DNA of 64,000 nucleotides from Undibacterium cyanobacteriorum (GTDB lineage Bacteria; Pseudomonadota; Gammaproteobacteria; Burkholderiales; Burkholderiaceae_D). The notes beneath the pieces were generated by a model, which did no database searches, had not been told where the DNA came from, and saw only the letters and a list, made by a program, of their open reading frames with translations. This document shows positions 43,563 through 52,578 of this stretch, one piece after another. Each line of letters opens with the position of its first letter. The stretch's first letter is position 1. Both the position numbers and the translations under genes were made by a program. The DNA lies in contig NZ_CP133720.1 in NCBI RefSeq assembly GCF_031326225.1, positions 1,922,001 to 1,986,000 on the forward strand, read 5' to 3'.

Positions 43563-44504
43563 ATGAGATTTTCAGTCTATCAAGAGAGCCACATTGGCGG
43601 TCGCAAGGTCAATCAAGATCGCATGGGTTACTCCTTCACGCGTGATGCGATTTTGCTTTTGCTTGCCGATGGAATGGGTGGGCATATCATGGGCGAAATG
43701 GCTGCCACCATTGCGATGCAAACGATAGGAAGCTTGTTTCAGAAACAGGCTCATCCTATGATCGATAAACCAGAGCGATTCTTGGAAAAAGGATTTTTGG
43801 CCGCGCATAACGAGATTCATCGTTTTCGTCAGTTGAAGAATTTGCCCGAGACACCGCGCACCACCATCGTCGCTTGCTTAATTCAAAACGGCAATGCTTA
43901 CTGGGCACATTGTGGAGACTCGCGCCTGTATTGGATGCGCGATGGTCACATCTTGATGCGCACCAAAGATCACTCGCGGCTTGAAACTTTGATTGAGCAG
44001 GGGAAAGTCGATCCGTCGGAGCGGAATACTCACCCCGACCGAAACAAATTATTTAACTGCTTAGGCGCGCCGCATGCGCCCATCGTCGAACTTTCGCGGC
44101 GAGCCTCATTGCAGGCGGGAGATTTGATTTTGCTTTGTTCAGATGGTTTGTGGGGAGTCTTACCTGACCATCTCTTAGCGCAACGTTTGCACGAACAAAC
44201 CATTGTGCGAGCAATTCCAGAACTCGTTCGTACGGCGGTTGAAATTGCAGGCCGCCAAGGTGATAACGCGACCGCTCTCGCCATGATGTGGGAAGGTAAC
44301 GATATCCTCGAGAATTCATCGATTATCTCAACCAATACCCTACCAATTGGATCGATCGCGACAACCATACAAATACCTGTTGATGTCGATGATGAAAATG
44401 CAGAGGCAGATCTCTTCAATGACGAAGAAATTGAAAAAGCCATTAACGAGATTCGTAACGCGATCCATAATTCAACGCGTTTGACGAATAAGAATGATAA
44501 ATAG
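43563..44504 (+). CDS. PP2C-type protein phosphatase
   Basis: A 313-residue metal-dependent Ser/Thr phosphatase. Motifs: GGRKVNQDRMGYS (metal Asp), LLLADGMGGHIMGEMAA, AYWAHCGDSRLYWMRDG, LILLCSDGLWG and QGDNATALAMMW, the full PP2C set. The C-terminal 60 residues are an acidic, flexible extension. It probably reverses phosphorylation by the kinase encoded just before it. It lies 25 bases upstream of rph on the same strand. Confidence 0.94.
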   Translation: MRFSVYQESHIGGRKVNQDRMGYSFTRDAILLLLADGMGGHIMGEMAATIAMQTIGSLFQKQAHPMIDKPERFLEKGFLAAHNEIHRFRQLKNLPETPRTTIVACLIQNGNAYWAHCGDSRLYWMRDGHILMRTKDHSRLETLIEQGKVDPSERNTHPDRNKLFNCLGAPHAPIVELSRRASLQAGDLILLCSDGLWGVLPDHLLAQRLHEQTIVRAIPELVRTAVEIAGRQGDNATALAMMWEGNDILENSSIISTNTLPIGSIATTIQIPVDVDDENAEADLFNDEEIEKAINEIRNAIHNSTRLTNKNDK

Positions 44505-44529
44505 TGTGATATAGAGTGATTGAGCATTT

Positions 44530-45264
44530 ATGAGTACAAGTAATCGCCCAAGTGGCCGCGTAGCAAATCAACTTCGTGACGTGCGATTCACGCGTCATTT
44601 CACCAAGCATGCTGAGGGATCGGTTCTGGTTGAATTTGGTGAAACGAAAGTCATCTGTACCGCGAGTATTGAAGATAAAGTACCTGGCTTTTTGAAGGGC
44701 AAAGGGCAAGGTTGGTTGACTGCTGAGTATGGCATGCTGCCACGTTCAACACATAGCCGAATGGATAGAGAAGCCGCTAAAGGTAAGCAGTCTGGGCGGA
44801 CCCAAGAAATTCAACGTTTGATTGGCCGCTCTTTGCGCGCAGCATTTGATTTGGAAGCTTTTGGTGAGCGCACCTTGCATTTGGATTGCGATGTTATTCA
44901 AGCTGATGGTGGGACGCGCACCGCCTCCATTTCCGGTGCAATGGTCGCCGCGTATGATGCCTTCGCGAAAATGGTGGCGGCCGGAACAATTACCTCTATT
45001 CCAGTCAAACAGTTCGTTGCAGCGATCTCGGTTGGCGTCCACGATGGGCAACCAGTGTTGGATCTCGATTATCTGGAAGACTCCAATTGCGACACCGATA
45101 TGAATGTGGTGATGGAAGATAGTGGCAAGTTTATTGAAGTGCAGGGAACCGCGGAAGGTATGGCCTTTGATCGTTCGACTCTGAACTCGTTGCTTGATCT
45201 TGCCCAGGATGGCATTGCACAGATTATTTCCGAGCAAAAACGCGTGCTTGGGATATCTGCATGA
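44530..45264 (+). CDS. rph: Ribonuclease PH
   Basis: A 244-residue phosphorolytic 3'-5' exoribonuclease that trims tRNA 3' ends. Signatures RPSGRVANQLRDVRF, GWLTAEYGMLPRSTHSR, GRTQEIQRLIGRSLRA, CDVIQADGGTRTASI and DLDYLEDSNCDTDMNVV are all intact, so it should be active. It overlaps rdgB by four bases (ATGA). Confidence 0.98.
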   Translation: MSTSNRPSGRVANQLRDVRFTRHFTKHAEGSVLVEFGETKVICTASIEDKVPGFLKGKGQGWLTAEYGMLPRSTHSRMDREAAKGKQSGRTQEIQRLIGRSLRAAFDLEAFGERTLHLDCDVIQADGGTRTASISGAMVAAYDAFAKMVAAGTITSIPVKQFVAAISVGVHDGQPVLDLDYLEDSNCDTDMNVVMEDSGKFIEVQGTAEGMAFDRSTLNSLLDLAQDGIAQIISEQKRVLGISA

Positions 45265-45845
45265 GCCAGCGCATTGTTCTCGCCTCAAATAATCAAGGAA
45301 AGCTTCGAGAGTTCTTTCAGATTTTGTCTCCGCTCGGTTTTGAGCTAGTTTCGCAAGCTGATTATGCAGTTCCTGATTGCCCAGAACCGTATTTTACTTT
45401 TGTTGAAAATGCGCTAGCGAAAGCACGGCATGCAGCGAAAATGACGGGCTTGCCAGCCTTGGCGGATGACTCAGGTATTTGTGCCTCCGCATTGGGAGGT
45501 GCCCCAGGTGTTTTTTCTGCGCGCTACGCTGGCGAACCAAAATCCGATCATGCTAATAATCAAAAACTGATTGCCGACCTGAGTGCACATGCAGATAAGT
45601 CTGTGTACTACTACTGCGTGCTAGTGTTTGTGCGTTCAGAAAACGACCCGCAGCCCGTTATAGCCGATGGGCGTTGGCTTGGTCAGCTTGTCAGTGAACC
45701 GCGCGGCGATGGTGGGTTTGGATATGATCCTTACTTTTTTCTGCCAGAGTTCGGAAAAACCGTCGCTGAGCTCAGTCCAGAGCAAAAAAATAATATTTCG
45801 CATCGAGCACAAGCACTGCAAGCACTGATTCAAAAACTGAAGTAA
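45261..45845 (+). CDS. rdgB: XTP/dITP diphosphatase (non-canonical purine NTP pyrophosphatase)
   Basis: A 194-residue Ham1/RdgB enzyme that removes dITP and XTP from the nucleotide pool. Motifs: LASNNQGKLREF, LADDSGICASALGGAPGVFSARYAG, EPRGDGGFGYDPYFFLPEF and KNNISHRAQAL. It is translationally coupled to rph and followed two bases later by hemW, a common order in Burkholderiales. Confidence 0.97.
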   Translation: MSQRIVLASNNQGKLREFFQILSPLGFELVSQADYAVPDCPEPYFTFVENALAKARHAAKMTGLPALADDSGICASALGGAPGVFSARYAGEPKSDHANNQKLIADLSAHADKSVYYYCVLVFVRSENDPQPVIADGRWLGQLVSEPRGDGGFGYDPYFFLPEFGKTVAELSPEQKNNISHRAQALQALIQKLK

Positions 45846-45847
45846 AT

Positions 45848-47140
45848 ATGATTCCAATTAAGCCTATTCCGACCCAGCCAAATCATCTTGCTCAGTCCAC
45901 ACAGGATAAAGAACTGGAACGGGATCAGCGATCTTCGCGTATGAGTGAAGTCTCTTCCGAAGTGCAGCAGCAATTTCTCCAAAAAGGCGTGCTGAACTTA
46001 ATCAGCCTGCCACCATTGTCTGTGTATGTCCATTTTCCGTGGTGTGTACGGAAGTGTCCTTATTGCGATTTTAACTCGCACGAAGTGAAAACGAGCTTCG
46101 ATGAAGAACTCTATTTGGATGCTCTGAGAGCAGATCTTGAACATGCTTTGCCGGCGATTTGGGGACGCAAGATCTATACCATTTTTATTGGGGGGGGGAC
46201 GCCAAGTTTGATGTCGGCAAAAGGACTTGATCGACTCTTATCCGATTTGCGCACCTTGTTGCCCATTGACGGTGCGGCTGAAATTACGATGGAAGCTAAC
46301 CCAGGTACTTTCGAGACGGAGAAGTTTCGTTCTTATCGCGACAGCGGTATTAATCGCCTATCGATCGGCATTCAGAGTTTCAATAGCCAACACCTCAAAT
46401 CCTTGGGACGGATCCATGATGGAGTGGAAGCTCAACGAGCGATTGAGATCGCACAAAAATATTTCGATAACTTTAATCTTGATTTGATGTTCGCGTTGCC
46501 TTCTCAAACCTTAGAAGAATGCGTGACCGATCTAGAGACCGCCTTGAGTTTCGCGCCGCCACATCTATCGCTGTATCATTTGACGCTCGAGCCGAATACT
46601 TATTTCGCTAAGTACCCTCCACAAATTCCGGATGACGATCTCAGCGCGGAAATGCAAGACCAGATTCATGTGCGCATGGCGGCTGCCGGTTATGAACATT
46701 ATGAGGTGTCGGCCTATGCGAAAGAGGGGAAACAATCTCGCCATAATTTGAACTATTGGAATTTTGGTGATTACTTGGGAATCGGCGCAGGGGCTCATTC
46801 CAAGCTCTCATTTCCACATCGAATCGTTCGCCAGATGCGTCACAAGCAGCCTCGAGCCTACATTGATTCGGCATTGCGTGGCGATGCAATACAAGAGAAC
46901 AATGAGATTGCGCGTGACGAGCTACCATTTGAATTTATGTTGAATGCGCTGCGACTCAATCATGGATTTGAATCGAAATTGTTCTTTGAGCGTACCGGTT
47001 TACTCCTCAATTCGATCGACCCAAGTTTAACTTTGGCGGAAAAAAAAGGTTTATTGGAAATTGATCATTTACGCATCAAACCCACCGAGCTCGGAAAGCG
47101 CTTCTTGAATGACTTGCAGCAAATTTTTCTTGGCATGTGA
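45848..47140 (+). CDS. hemW: Radical SAM protein HemW (heme chaperone)
   Basis: A 430-residue radical SAM protein related to oxygen-independent coproporphyrinogen oxidase. The iron-sulfur motif is VHFPWCVRKCPYCDFNSHE; IYTIFIGGGTPSLM, EANPGTFE and NRLSIGIQSF follow. The C-terminal HemW domain has NYWNFGDYLGIGAGAHSKL. HemW binds heme and is thought to deliver it to respiratory proteins. The first 55 residues precede the usual start and are polar; ATG at 45941 is an alternative start. The gene was often annotated hemN, but the length and CxxxCxxC form fit HemW. Confidence 0.93.
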   Translation: MIPIKPIPTQPNHLAQSTQDKELERDQRSSRMSEVSSEVQQQFLQKGVLNLISLPPLSVYVHFPWCVRKCPYCDFNSHEVKTSFDEELYLDALRADLEHALPAIWGRKIYTIFIGGGTPSLMSAKGLDRLLSDLRTLLPIDGAAEITMEANPGTFETEKFRSYRDSGINRLSIGIQSFNSQHLKSLGRIHDGVEAQRAIEIAQKYFDNFNLDLMFALPSQTLEECVTDLETALSFAPPHLSLYHLTLEPNTYFAKYPPQIPDDDLSAEMQDQIHVRMAAAGYEHYEVSAYAKEGKQSRHNLNYWNFGDYLGIGAGAHSKLSFPHRIVRQMRHKQPRAYIDSALRGDAIQENNEIARDELPFEFMLNALRLNHGFESKLFFERTGLLLNSIDPSLTLAEKKGLLEIDHLRIKPTELGKRFLNDLQQIFLGM

Positions 47141-47286
47141 GTTTCAAAACTTCGGTTTGTAATCGATGTATTGAGATTGCAACATTTTAAGAAAATAGGG
47201 GTACTACAGGGAAATAAACTTGCAATTGTGTAATTTTCAACTTACCATCAGGATACAAATTGCTATAAAGAACTTTCTTTGCGATA

Positions 47287-48486
47287 TTGAATAGCGCCCT
47301 TCTTATGATTCCTATCGTTTCACTGCTGCCGGTAGTTAATGCTCAGCAAAAACTAGTCGGCCTAATGCCGCAGTTTGCGAGTGGAGAGGTGGATTCTTAT
47401 GCGGTATTGTTGAATGCATTTCAACAAATAGATTTTTTTGAACGACTGTCCCCTTTATTTTTGTTGCTCAGGATTGAGCATCCCAACACTCTGCCGAATG
47501 ATTTTCCGGAGAGAGTGGCGGGGAAAAATCTCATGTTGCTAGTTCCGGAACATGCAATACAAGATCAAGAAATACAAACCAAACTTAATCATTTCTGTCA
47601 TCAGGGGCTGCGAATTATCGTTGATGATTTCTGCTCGAAAGCTTCTCTGGTTTGGCCTGATACGAAAGGGATTATGGTTGATTGCCATGCGGGCATTCCA
47701 TCGCATGTTCAAGCGTGGTTGTTTAGCCTTCAAAATAATCAACATTTGGCGAAAAACTTAGGCACGCTGGCCCAACTTCATACCGCATCAGAAGCAGGCT
47801 TTAGCTTATTTTCCGGCGACTTTGCTTTCAGTCCAAATAACGCGCAAAAAAGCGCTGACGCGAGCGCCCGAGCGCGATTATTGAAACTGCTGAATTTAGT
47901 CGCGCAAGATGCTGATGTAAAAGAGCTCGAGGCGCTCTTTAAGCAGGATGCAAGCCTGTCATTTATGCTTTTTAAGATCGTCAGTTCGGCCGCGTTTGCC
48001 CAAACGGTCAAAGTAAGTAGTTTTGTACAGGCGATCAATTTGCTCGGACGTAGGCAATTGCAAAGATGGCTGCAATTACTTTTGTATGCGCGTCAAAATG
48101 AGCAAGGAAGTTCACTCAATCCACTGTTGTTGCGCGCAGCATTTCGAGCTAGTGCGATGGAAGCCTATTGCCGCCAGCGTGGTGGCGGACGCGACGAGCA
48201 AGATGCTGCATTTATGGTTGGCATGTTTTCTTTACTGGATCTTTTGTTCGGTTCGAGTTTGTGGGAAATCCTGAAGCCCTTGAATTTACCTGAACCCATT
48301 TTGCTTGCATTGACCGAACGTGAGGGTGAATTGGGGCAATTACTTGCAGTTGTCGAAAAATCGGATCGCGCGGACCAGAAGTCTCTCGTCGAAGGTCTGA
48401 GCGCACAGTCAATTGATGCTGGCACTTATTACGAAAACCTAGTGTATGCCTATGCCTGGGTCAATCAAGTCTGCCAGGACCTGTGA
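47287..48486 (+). CDS. HDOD domain signalling protein (YuxH-like)
   Basis: A protein of about 399 residues. The C-terminal HDOD domain (about 195-395) has LLKLLNLVAQDADVKELEAL, DASLSFMLFKIVSSAAFAQ, VQAINLLGRRQLQRWLQLLL and DAAFMVGMFSLLDLLFG. The N-terminal part resembles a degenerate EAL-like region as in YuxH-type proteins but lacks an EAL motif. HDOD proteins often work in c-di-GMP or chemotaxis circuits. The start is uncertain: TTG at 47287 or ATG at 47305; neither has a clear ribosome site. Its stop touches the start of the PAS-GGDEF-EAL gene, so they are co-translated. Confidence 0.8.
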   Translation: MNSALLMIPIVSLLPVVNAQQKLVGLMPQFASGEVDSYAVLLNAFQQIDFFERLSPLFLLLRIEHPNTLPNDFPERVAGKNLMLLVPEHAIQDQEIQTKLNHFCHQGLRIIVDDFCSKASLVWPDTKGIMVDCHAGIPSHVQAWLFSLQNNQHLAKNLGTLAQLHTASEAGFSLFSGDFAFSPNNAQKSADASARARLLKLLNLVAQDADVKELEALFKQDASLSFMLFKIVSSAAFAQTVKVSSFVQAINLLGRRQLQRWLQLLLYARQNEQGSSLNPLLLRAAFRASAMEAYCRQRGGGRDEQDAAFMVGMFSLLDLLFGSSLWEILKPLNLPEPILLALTEREGELGQLLAVVEKSDRADQKSLVEGLSAQSIDAGTYYENLVYAYAWVNQVCQDL

Positions 48487-50510
48487 TGCCGGGTGGCGGG
48501 AATCGTTTTTCGGATATCTCACTTGGCGCGCAATTGTGCGAAGTCATTTTGTCGCAAGACCATTCTCGAATGGTCCAAGAACTCAACTCCCTAGCGGCGC
48601 ATTTGTTTGATGAACTCGAAATTCGTTTTGAGTCTCTTGAGACTGCACGACAAAATGATGGAGCAGTTGTTGCACCAGTAAGCGCCGAAGATTGTTACGT
48701 TCTCTCTTCGCCGTTCCGGAAGATTTCAGAGTGTGAGCTTGAAAAATTCAATCAACTAACTGCGCTAACGGCCCGCTTACTGCAAGTTCGGTGCAAATTA
48801 AATGCGCGCTTTGATGCGGCAGTTAAGTCTGATTTACTGCATTCGCAAATATTGGACCAGATTCATGAGTCAGTCATTACGATGGATTTGGCAGGTTTCA
48901 TTTTGAATTGGAATTTGGGCGCTGAAAGACTCTTCGGTTATACCTCAGCAGAAGCGATTGGACAAAACATTCTCTTTCTTTATGAATCAGAAGATGCTGA
49001 AGACATTTTGCTAGGAGACCATTTTTTAGAGAATGGTGGACGTGAAATGGAAGTGCGCCGTCGCAAGAAGAATGGGGAAGTGTTTTGGGCGAGTTTGAGT
49101 CTTTCCACGCTGTCTGACGAACAAGGAAATCCTATCGCAATGATCGGTTATGTGAGTGATATCACTCAAAGAAAATGTGCCGAAGAAAAAATCAATCATC
49201 TTGCGTATTACGATGCTTTAACTGACTTCCCGAACCGTACTCTGTTCAAGAAACTCGTTGATACTGCGATTCAGCACGCGATTCGAAATGAGAGTAGCGT
49301 ATCGGTTTTATTTATTGATTTGAATCGATTTAAGCCGATTAATGAAGCTTTAGGGCACGCCATCGGTGACCAGCTATTGAAGCAAGTCGCAGCGCGTTTG
49401 AAGTCGACTTTGCGCGAACAGGATGTAATCGCGCGCTTGGGCAGTGATGAGTTTGCAGTTGCAGTGATCGACGCAAAACGTCATTTTGATGTTGGCCATG
49501 TTGCGCAAAAATTGTTGCAAAGTTTTGAGGCGATTTTTTTTGTAGAGGGTCATGAACTTCGGCTCAGTGCGAGCATTGGTATCAGCATGCACCCCAAGGA
49601 CGGACAAGATGCTGAGCAACTTCTACAAAGGGCGGATATCGCGATGTTCAGGGCGAAGCGTTTAGCGGAGAAAAGTGTGGGGGATTACGCATTTTTCGAT
49701 GCTGAGATGAATGCCTCGATCGCAGGTCGGATGGAACTTGAAGCGAAGCTTCGTAGGGCGATTGAGAAGTCAGAGTTTTATCTTCTATATCAGCCTAAAG
49801 TTGATATTCACACGGGTAAAGTGAAGGGGGCCGAGGCTTTGATTCGATGGGCAAGGCCAGGCGAGGGCATCATTTCTCCTGCCGACTTTATTCCAGTGGC
49901 CGAAGAGACTAACCTCATCATTGATATCGATTCTTGGGTTCTAGATGCAGCATGTCAACAAGCAAAAATGTGGCAGGCCCAAGGAATTGCCCCGTTTCGA
50001 ATTGCCGTGAATGTCGCTGCCAAAGAGTTCACGAATGATTTGTGTGTTCGATTGAAAGCCTGTCTTGATCGATATGCGTTATGCGGTGATTGGTTAGAAC
50101 TCGAACTCACTGAGAGCATGCTGATGCGGAACGCGGATGAGGCGATCCCCATTATGAAAAAGCTTTCTGCACTGGGTGTGCGCTTAGCGCTTGATGATTT
50201 TGGAACCGGATTTTCGAGCCTCTCGTATTTGAAACGTTTCCCAATTGATAGCGTGAAGATTGATCGAAGCTTCGTACAAGGCGTACCAGACGACATTGAT
50301 GATTGCGCCATTTCAAGTGCGATTATTAGTATGGCCAAAAAGATGCGTCACCAAGTGGTAGCCGAGGGCGTAGAGAACAATGAGCAATTCACATTTTTGC
50401 AGCAAATGGGATGTGATGAAATTCAAGGGTATCTATTTGCGAAGCCTCTCGATGCAGAAAAATTTCAGGAGTGTTTGTTGAAGGGCTTTCGCTTACCATT
50501 TGTAATGTGA
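48486..50510 (+). CDS. PAS-GGDEF-EAL cyclic-di-GMP protein, probable phosphodiesterase
   Basis: A 674-residue multidomain protein. The N-terminal 115 residues are unclassified; PAS at about 120-235 (SVITMDLAGFILNWNLGAERLFGYT, then GEVFWASLSLSTLSD); GGDEF at about 240-400; EAL at about 415-670. The GGDEF motif is altered to GSDEF (ARLGSDEFAV), so cyclase activity is doubtful. The EAL side is complete: KGAEALIRW, LELELTESMLM, LALDDFGTGFSSLSYL, DSVKIDRSFV and VVAEGVEN. It probably degrades c-di-GMP. ATG at 48486 has AGGA six bases upstream; GTG at 48483 is the alternative. It is coupled to the HDOD gene. Confidence 0.9.
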   Translation: MPGGGNRFSDISLGAQLCEVILSQDHSRMVQELNSLAAHLFDELEIRFESLETARQNDGAVVAPVSAEDCYVLSSPFRKISECELEKFNQLTALTARLLQVRCKLNARFDAAVKSDLLHSQILDQIHESVITMDLAGFILNWNLGAERLFGYTSAEAIGQNILFLYESEDAEDILLGDHFLENGGREMEVRRRKKNGEVFWASLSLSTLSDEQGNPIAMIGYVSDITQRKCAEEKINHLAYYDALTDFPNRTLFKKLVDTAIQHAIRNESSVSVLFIDLNRFKPINEALGHAIGDQLLKQVAARLKSTLREQDVIARLGSDEFAVAVIDAKRHFDVGHVAQKLLQSFEAIFFVEGHELRLSASIGISMHPKDGQDAEQLLQRADIAMFRAKRLAEKSVGDYAFFDAEMNASIAGRMELEAKLRRAIEKSEFYLLYQPKVDIHTGKVKGAEALIRWARPGEGIISPADFIPVAEETNLIIDIDSWVLDAACQQAKMWQAQGIAPFRIAVNVAAKEFTNDLCVRLKACLDRYALCGDWLELELTESMLMRNADEAIPIMKKLSALGVRLALDDFGTGFSSLSYLKRFPIDSVKIDRSFVQGVPDDIDDCAISSAIISMAKKMRHQVVAEGVENNEQFTFLQQMGCDEIQGYLFAKPLDAEKFQECLLKGFRLPFVM

Positions 50511-50591
50511 CGTGAATTTAAGTAAGTATTTAGAAACTTTTTTGAAAAGCGCTTCCTAAAAAGTCATCGCTACGCTATAATTCCAAGTCTT

Positions 50592-50681
50592 GGAAGTGTG
50601 GCCGAGTGGTTGAAGGCACTAGTCTTGAAAACTAGCGAGGGTGAGAGCCCTTCGTGAGTTCGAATCTCACCGCTTCCGCCA
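50592..50681 (+). tRNA. tRNA-Ser (anticodon UGA)
   Basis: A 90-base tRNA with the acceptor stem GGAAGTG paired with CGCTTCC, discriminator G and an encoded CCA at the 3' end. The anticodon stem CTAGT/ACTAG closes the loop CTTGAAA, giving anticodon TGA at 50626-50628. The long variable arm (GCGAGGGTGAGAGCCCTTCG) is typical of serine tRNAs, and the T-arm has GTTCGAATC. It reads UCA and probably other UCN codons. No integrase or repeated 3' end is nearby. Confidence 0.97.
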
Positions 50682-50809
50682 AAATTCATGTGGACGTCGT
50701 TAGAGATTTACAGGCTGTGGCGACGTCTGGCATACCAAATCAAAACTCTTTCCTTATCCGAGGAAACGACCCCGAGCAATTCCTTTATTTCATTCTAGCG
50801 AAAATTTCG

Positions 50810-51754
50810 ATGCGCAGCGCACCTCAAACTCTGTTTGTACGCTCTTGCTTGTATGCCTCTGTCGTGTTGGCATTACTCGCTTGTTCTACTCCCACGTCTC
50901 CTCCAGTCGTTACCAATCTTAAGCCGATTGTGAAAAACGAAACGGTGCCAGCGAAAACTGTACGCCCCATCAAGATTGGGTTGGCGCTTGGTGGCGGAGC
51001 AGCTCGTGGGTTTGCGCACATTGGTGTGATTAAAGTACTCGAGGCTCAAGGGATTTATCCTGATATCGTGGTGGGGACAAGCGCGGGTAGCGTTGTCGGC
51101 GCAATGTATGCAGCCGGAAATAGTGGTTATACCTTGCAGAAGATGGCCTTGGAAATGGACGAGACCACGATCTCTGATTGGTCTTTGCCATTTTTTTCTA
51201 AGAGCAGTGGTGTGTTGAAAGGCGAGGCCTTACAAAACTATGTCAATAAGATGGTCTTGCAAGCGCCGATCGAAAAACTGAAGAAGCCGTTTGGTGCCGT
51301 CGCGACTGATCTCAACACAGGTTTGCCAATTCTTTTTCAACGTGGGAATACCGGGATGGCGGTGCGAGCCTCATCCTCGGTGCCTGGCGTTTTTCAGCCA
51401 GTTCGTATCAATGACCGTCAGTATGTGGATGGTGGATTGGTCTCGCCTGTGCCAGTACGATTCGCACGTGAGATGGGGGCGGATATCGTCATCGCAGTAA
51501 ATATCTCCTCGACACCCGATTCGCAAGCACCTTCTGGTTCTTTAGAAGTGTTATTGCAGACATTTACGATCATGGGGCAAAGTTTGAATCACTTCGAGCT
51601 CAAAGGTGCTGATGTTGTGATACGACCTGAGTTGCCGGGGATGAAGGGCAGTGATTTTAATGCCAGAAATTTGGCAATTCTTGCAGGTGAACGTGCTGCT
51701 ACTTCGGTTATTGCCGAGCTAAAAGAGAAAATTAAAGCCGCACAAGAGCGATAA
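50810..51754 (+). CDS. Patatin-like phospholipase, predicted lipoprotein
   Basis: A protein of about 314 residues. The N-terminus is a lipoprotein signal (SCLYASVVLALLAC, lipid-modified Cys25). The patatin domain at about 60-270 has the oxyanion loop LGGGAARGFAHIGVIKVLEAQ, the nucleophile GTSAGS and the catalytic Asp in YVDGG. The Ser-Asp dyad is complete, so it may hydrolyse lipids at the envelope; the family includes RssA-like proteins. A longer in-frame ORF begins at 50654 inside the tRNA gene and is not a credible start; ATG at 50810 places the signal peptide correctly. A terminator-like hairpin lies 90 bases downstream. Confidence 0.88.
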   Translation: MRSAPQTLFVRSCLYASVVLALLACSTPTSPPVVTNLKPIVKNETVPAKTVRPIKIGLALGGGAARGFAHIGVIKVLEAQGIYPDIVVGTSAGSVVGAMYAAGNSGYTLQKMALEMDETTISDWSLPFFSKSSGVLKGEALQNYVNKMVLQAPIEKLKKPFGAVATDLNTGLPILFQRGNTGMAVRASSSVPGVFQPVRINDRQYVDGGLVSPVPVRFAREMGADIVIAVNISSTPDSQAPSGSLEVLLQTFTIMGQSLNHFELKGADVVIRPELPGMKGSDFNARNLAILAGERAATSVIAELKEKIKAAQER

Positions 51755-51846
51755 GACTTACAAGGTCGGAGTGGCCGTTTTTATCGGAAAATGAGGCGCA
51801 GAGGTAAGAACTGACAACTAGGTAAGCCTCAACTCAGCACCAAACC

Positions 51847-51886
51847 AGACCCAAGTAATGCTTGGGTCTATTTGTTTGGTTTTTCT
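51847..51886 (+). terminator. Rho-independent terminator after patatin gene
   Basis: A nine-base-pair stem AGACCCAAG (51847-51855) and CTTGGGTCT (51861-51869) with loop TAATG, extended by CCAAAC/GTTTGG flanks, followed on the plus strand by TTTTTC. The 3' arm overlaps the stop codon of the convergent NlpC/P60 gene. In the minus direction the T-run is weaker. Confidence 0.65.
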
Positions 51887-52410
51887 TCGTTGATTCGACG
51901 TGCGCCGTTGAATCGCTTGCGCCAATAATCGAGATCCATGCTTTCAATACGAATGCGGCCGCCTGCTGAAGGCGCATGGATGAATTTATTGTCGCCCAAA
52001 TAAATTCCAACGTGCGAGAAACTCTTCTTCAAGGTGTTGTAGAAAACTAGATCGCCAGGCTTGAGATCTTTCGCGTCGACAGAAGTGCCTTGTGTACTAA
52101 TTTCTTTGGCCGTCCGTGGTAATTCGGTTTCGTCGGTATTTTTAAACACCAGGCGAACAAATCCGCTGCAATCAAGACCATTTTCCGGTGTATTGCCACC
52201 GCGTTTGTATTTAATCCCTAAGAAACTCATGGCGTTCATCGTCAAGTCCGACGTTTTATCGCGTAAATCACGAAGTGCTGAAATCGCCTTGGAGGTTTCG
52301 GTCGAAGTGTCGTCCGCTGCGTTTGCGTTAACGGCTGGGAGCTGAGCAAGGCTCATGAACGCCACGCTCAATGCTAATCTTCGCAAGTTTTCAATGAGTT
52401 TTTTCTGCAT
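51868..52410 (-). CDS. NlpC/P60 family cell-wall hydrolase (C40 peptidase)
   Basis: A 180-residue secreted protein. A signal peptide at about residues 1-32 ends near ANAAD. The NlpC/P60 domain at about 58-170 has the nucleophile in GLDCSGFVRLVF, the catalytic His in SHVGIYLG and the third polar residue region FIHAPSAGGRIRIESM. Family members cut gamma-D-Glu-mDAP or related peptidoglycan cross-links. It stands alone between two terminator-like hairpins. Confidence 0.93.
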   Translation of the reverse strand: MQKKLIENLRRLALSVAFMSLAQLPAVNANAADDTSTETSKAISALRDLRDKTSDLTMNAMSFLGIKYKRGGNTPENGLDCSGFVRLVFKNTDETELPRTAKEISTQGTSVDAKDLKPGDLVFYNTLKKSFSHVGIYLGDNKFIHAPSAGGRIRIESMDLDYWRKRFNGARRINEEKPNK

Positions 52411-52521
52411 GAATCAATCAGTGTCCGAGAATGGTTCTTGGTAAAACTGCAAGGCTTGCTGCTGAAACGAAGGGGCAGTATAGCGTACTTTTCGCAAAAA
52501 GAAGAATGGATGATTGCTAAT

Positions 52522-52555
52522 AAAAAAGCGTGGGATCAAAGAATTTTGATCCCAC
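52522..52555 (-). terminator. Rho-independent terminator after PHA depolymerase gene
   Basis: An 11-base-pair perfect stem (GTGGGATCAAA at 52530-52540 and TTTGATCCCAC at 52545-52555) with loop GAAT. On the minus strand it is followed by GCTTTTTTATT, a good T-run, so it ends phaZ transcription 24 bases after the stop. Confidence 0.85.
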
Positions 52556-52578
52556 GATTGCTTTTTGTTATTTGAATT

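Noticed and set aside
50592..50681. tRNA-Ser as a possible island attachment site
   Set aside because: No integrase, no repeat of the tRNA 3' end and no accessory gene content were found downstream.
50654..50809. N-terminal extension of the patatin gene into the tRNA-Ser gene
   Set aside because: It would require translating through the tRNA, and it puts the lipoprotein signal peptide in mid-protein; ATG 50810 explains the signal directly.
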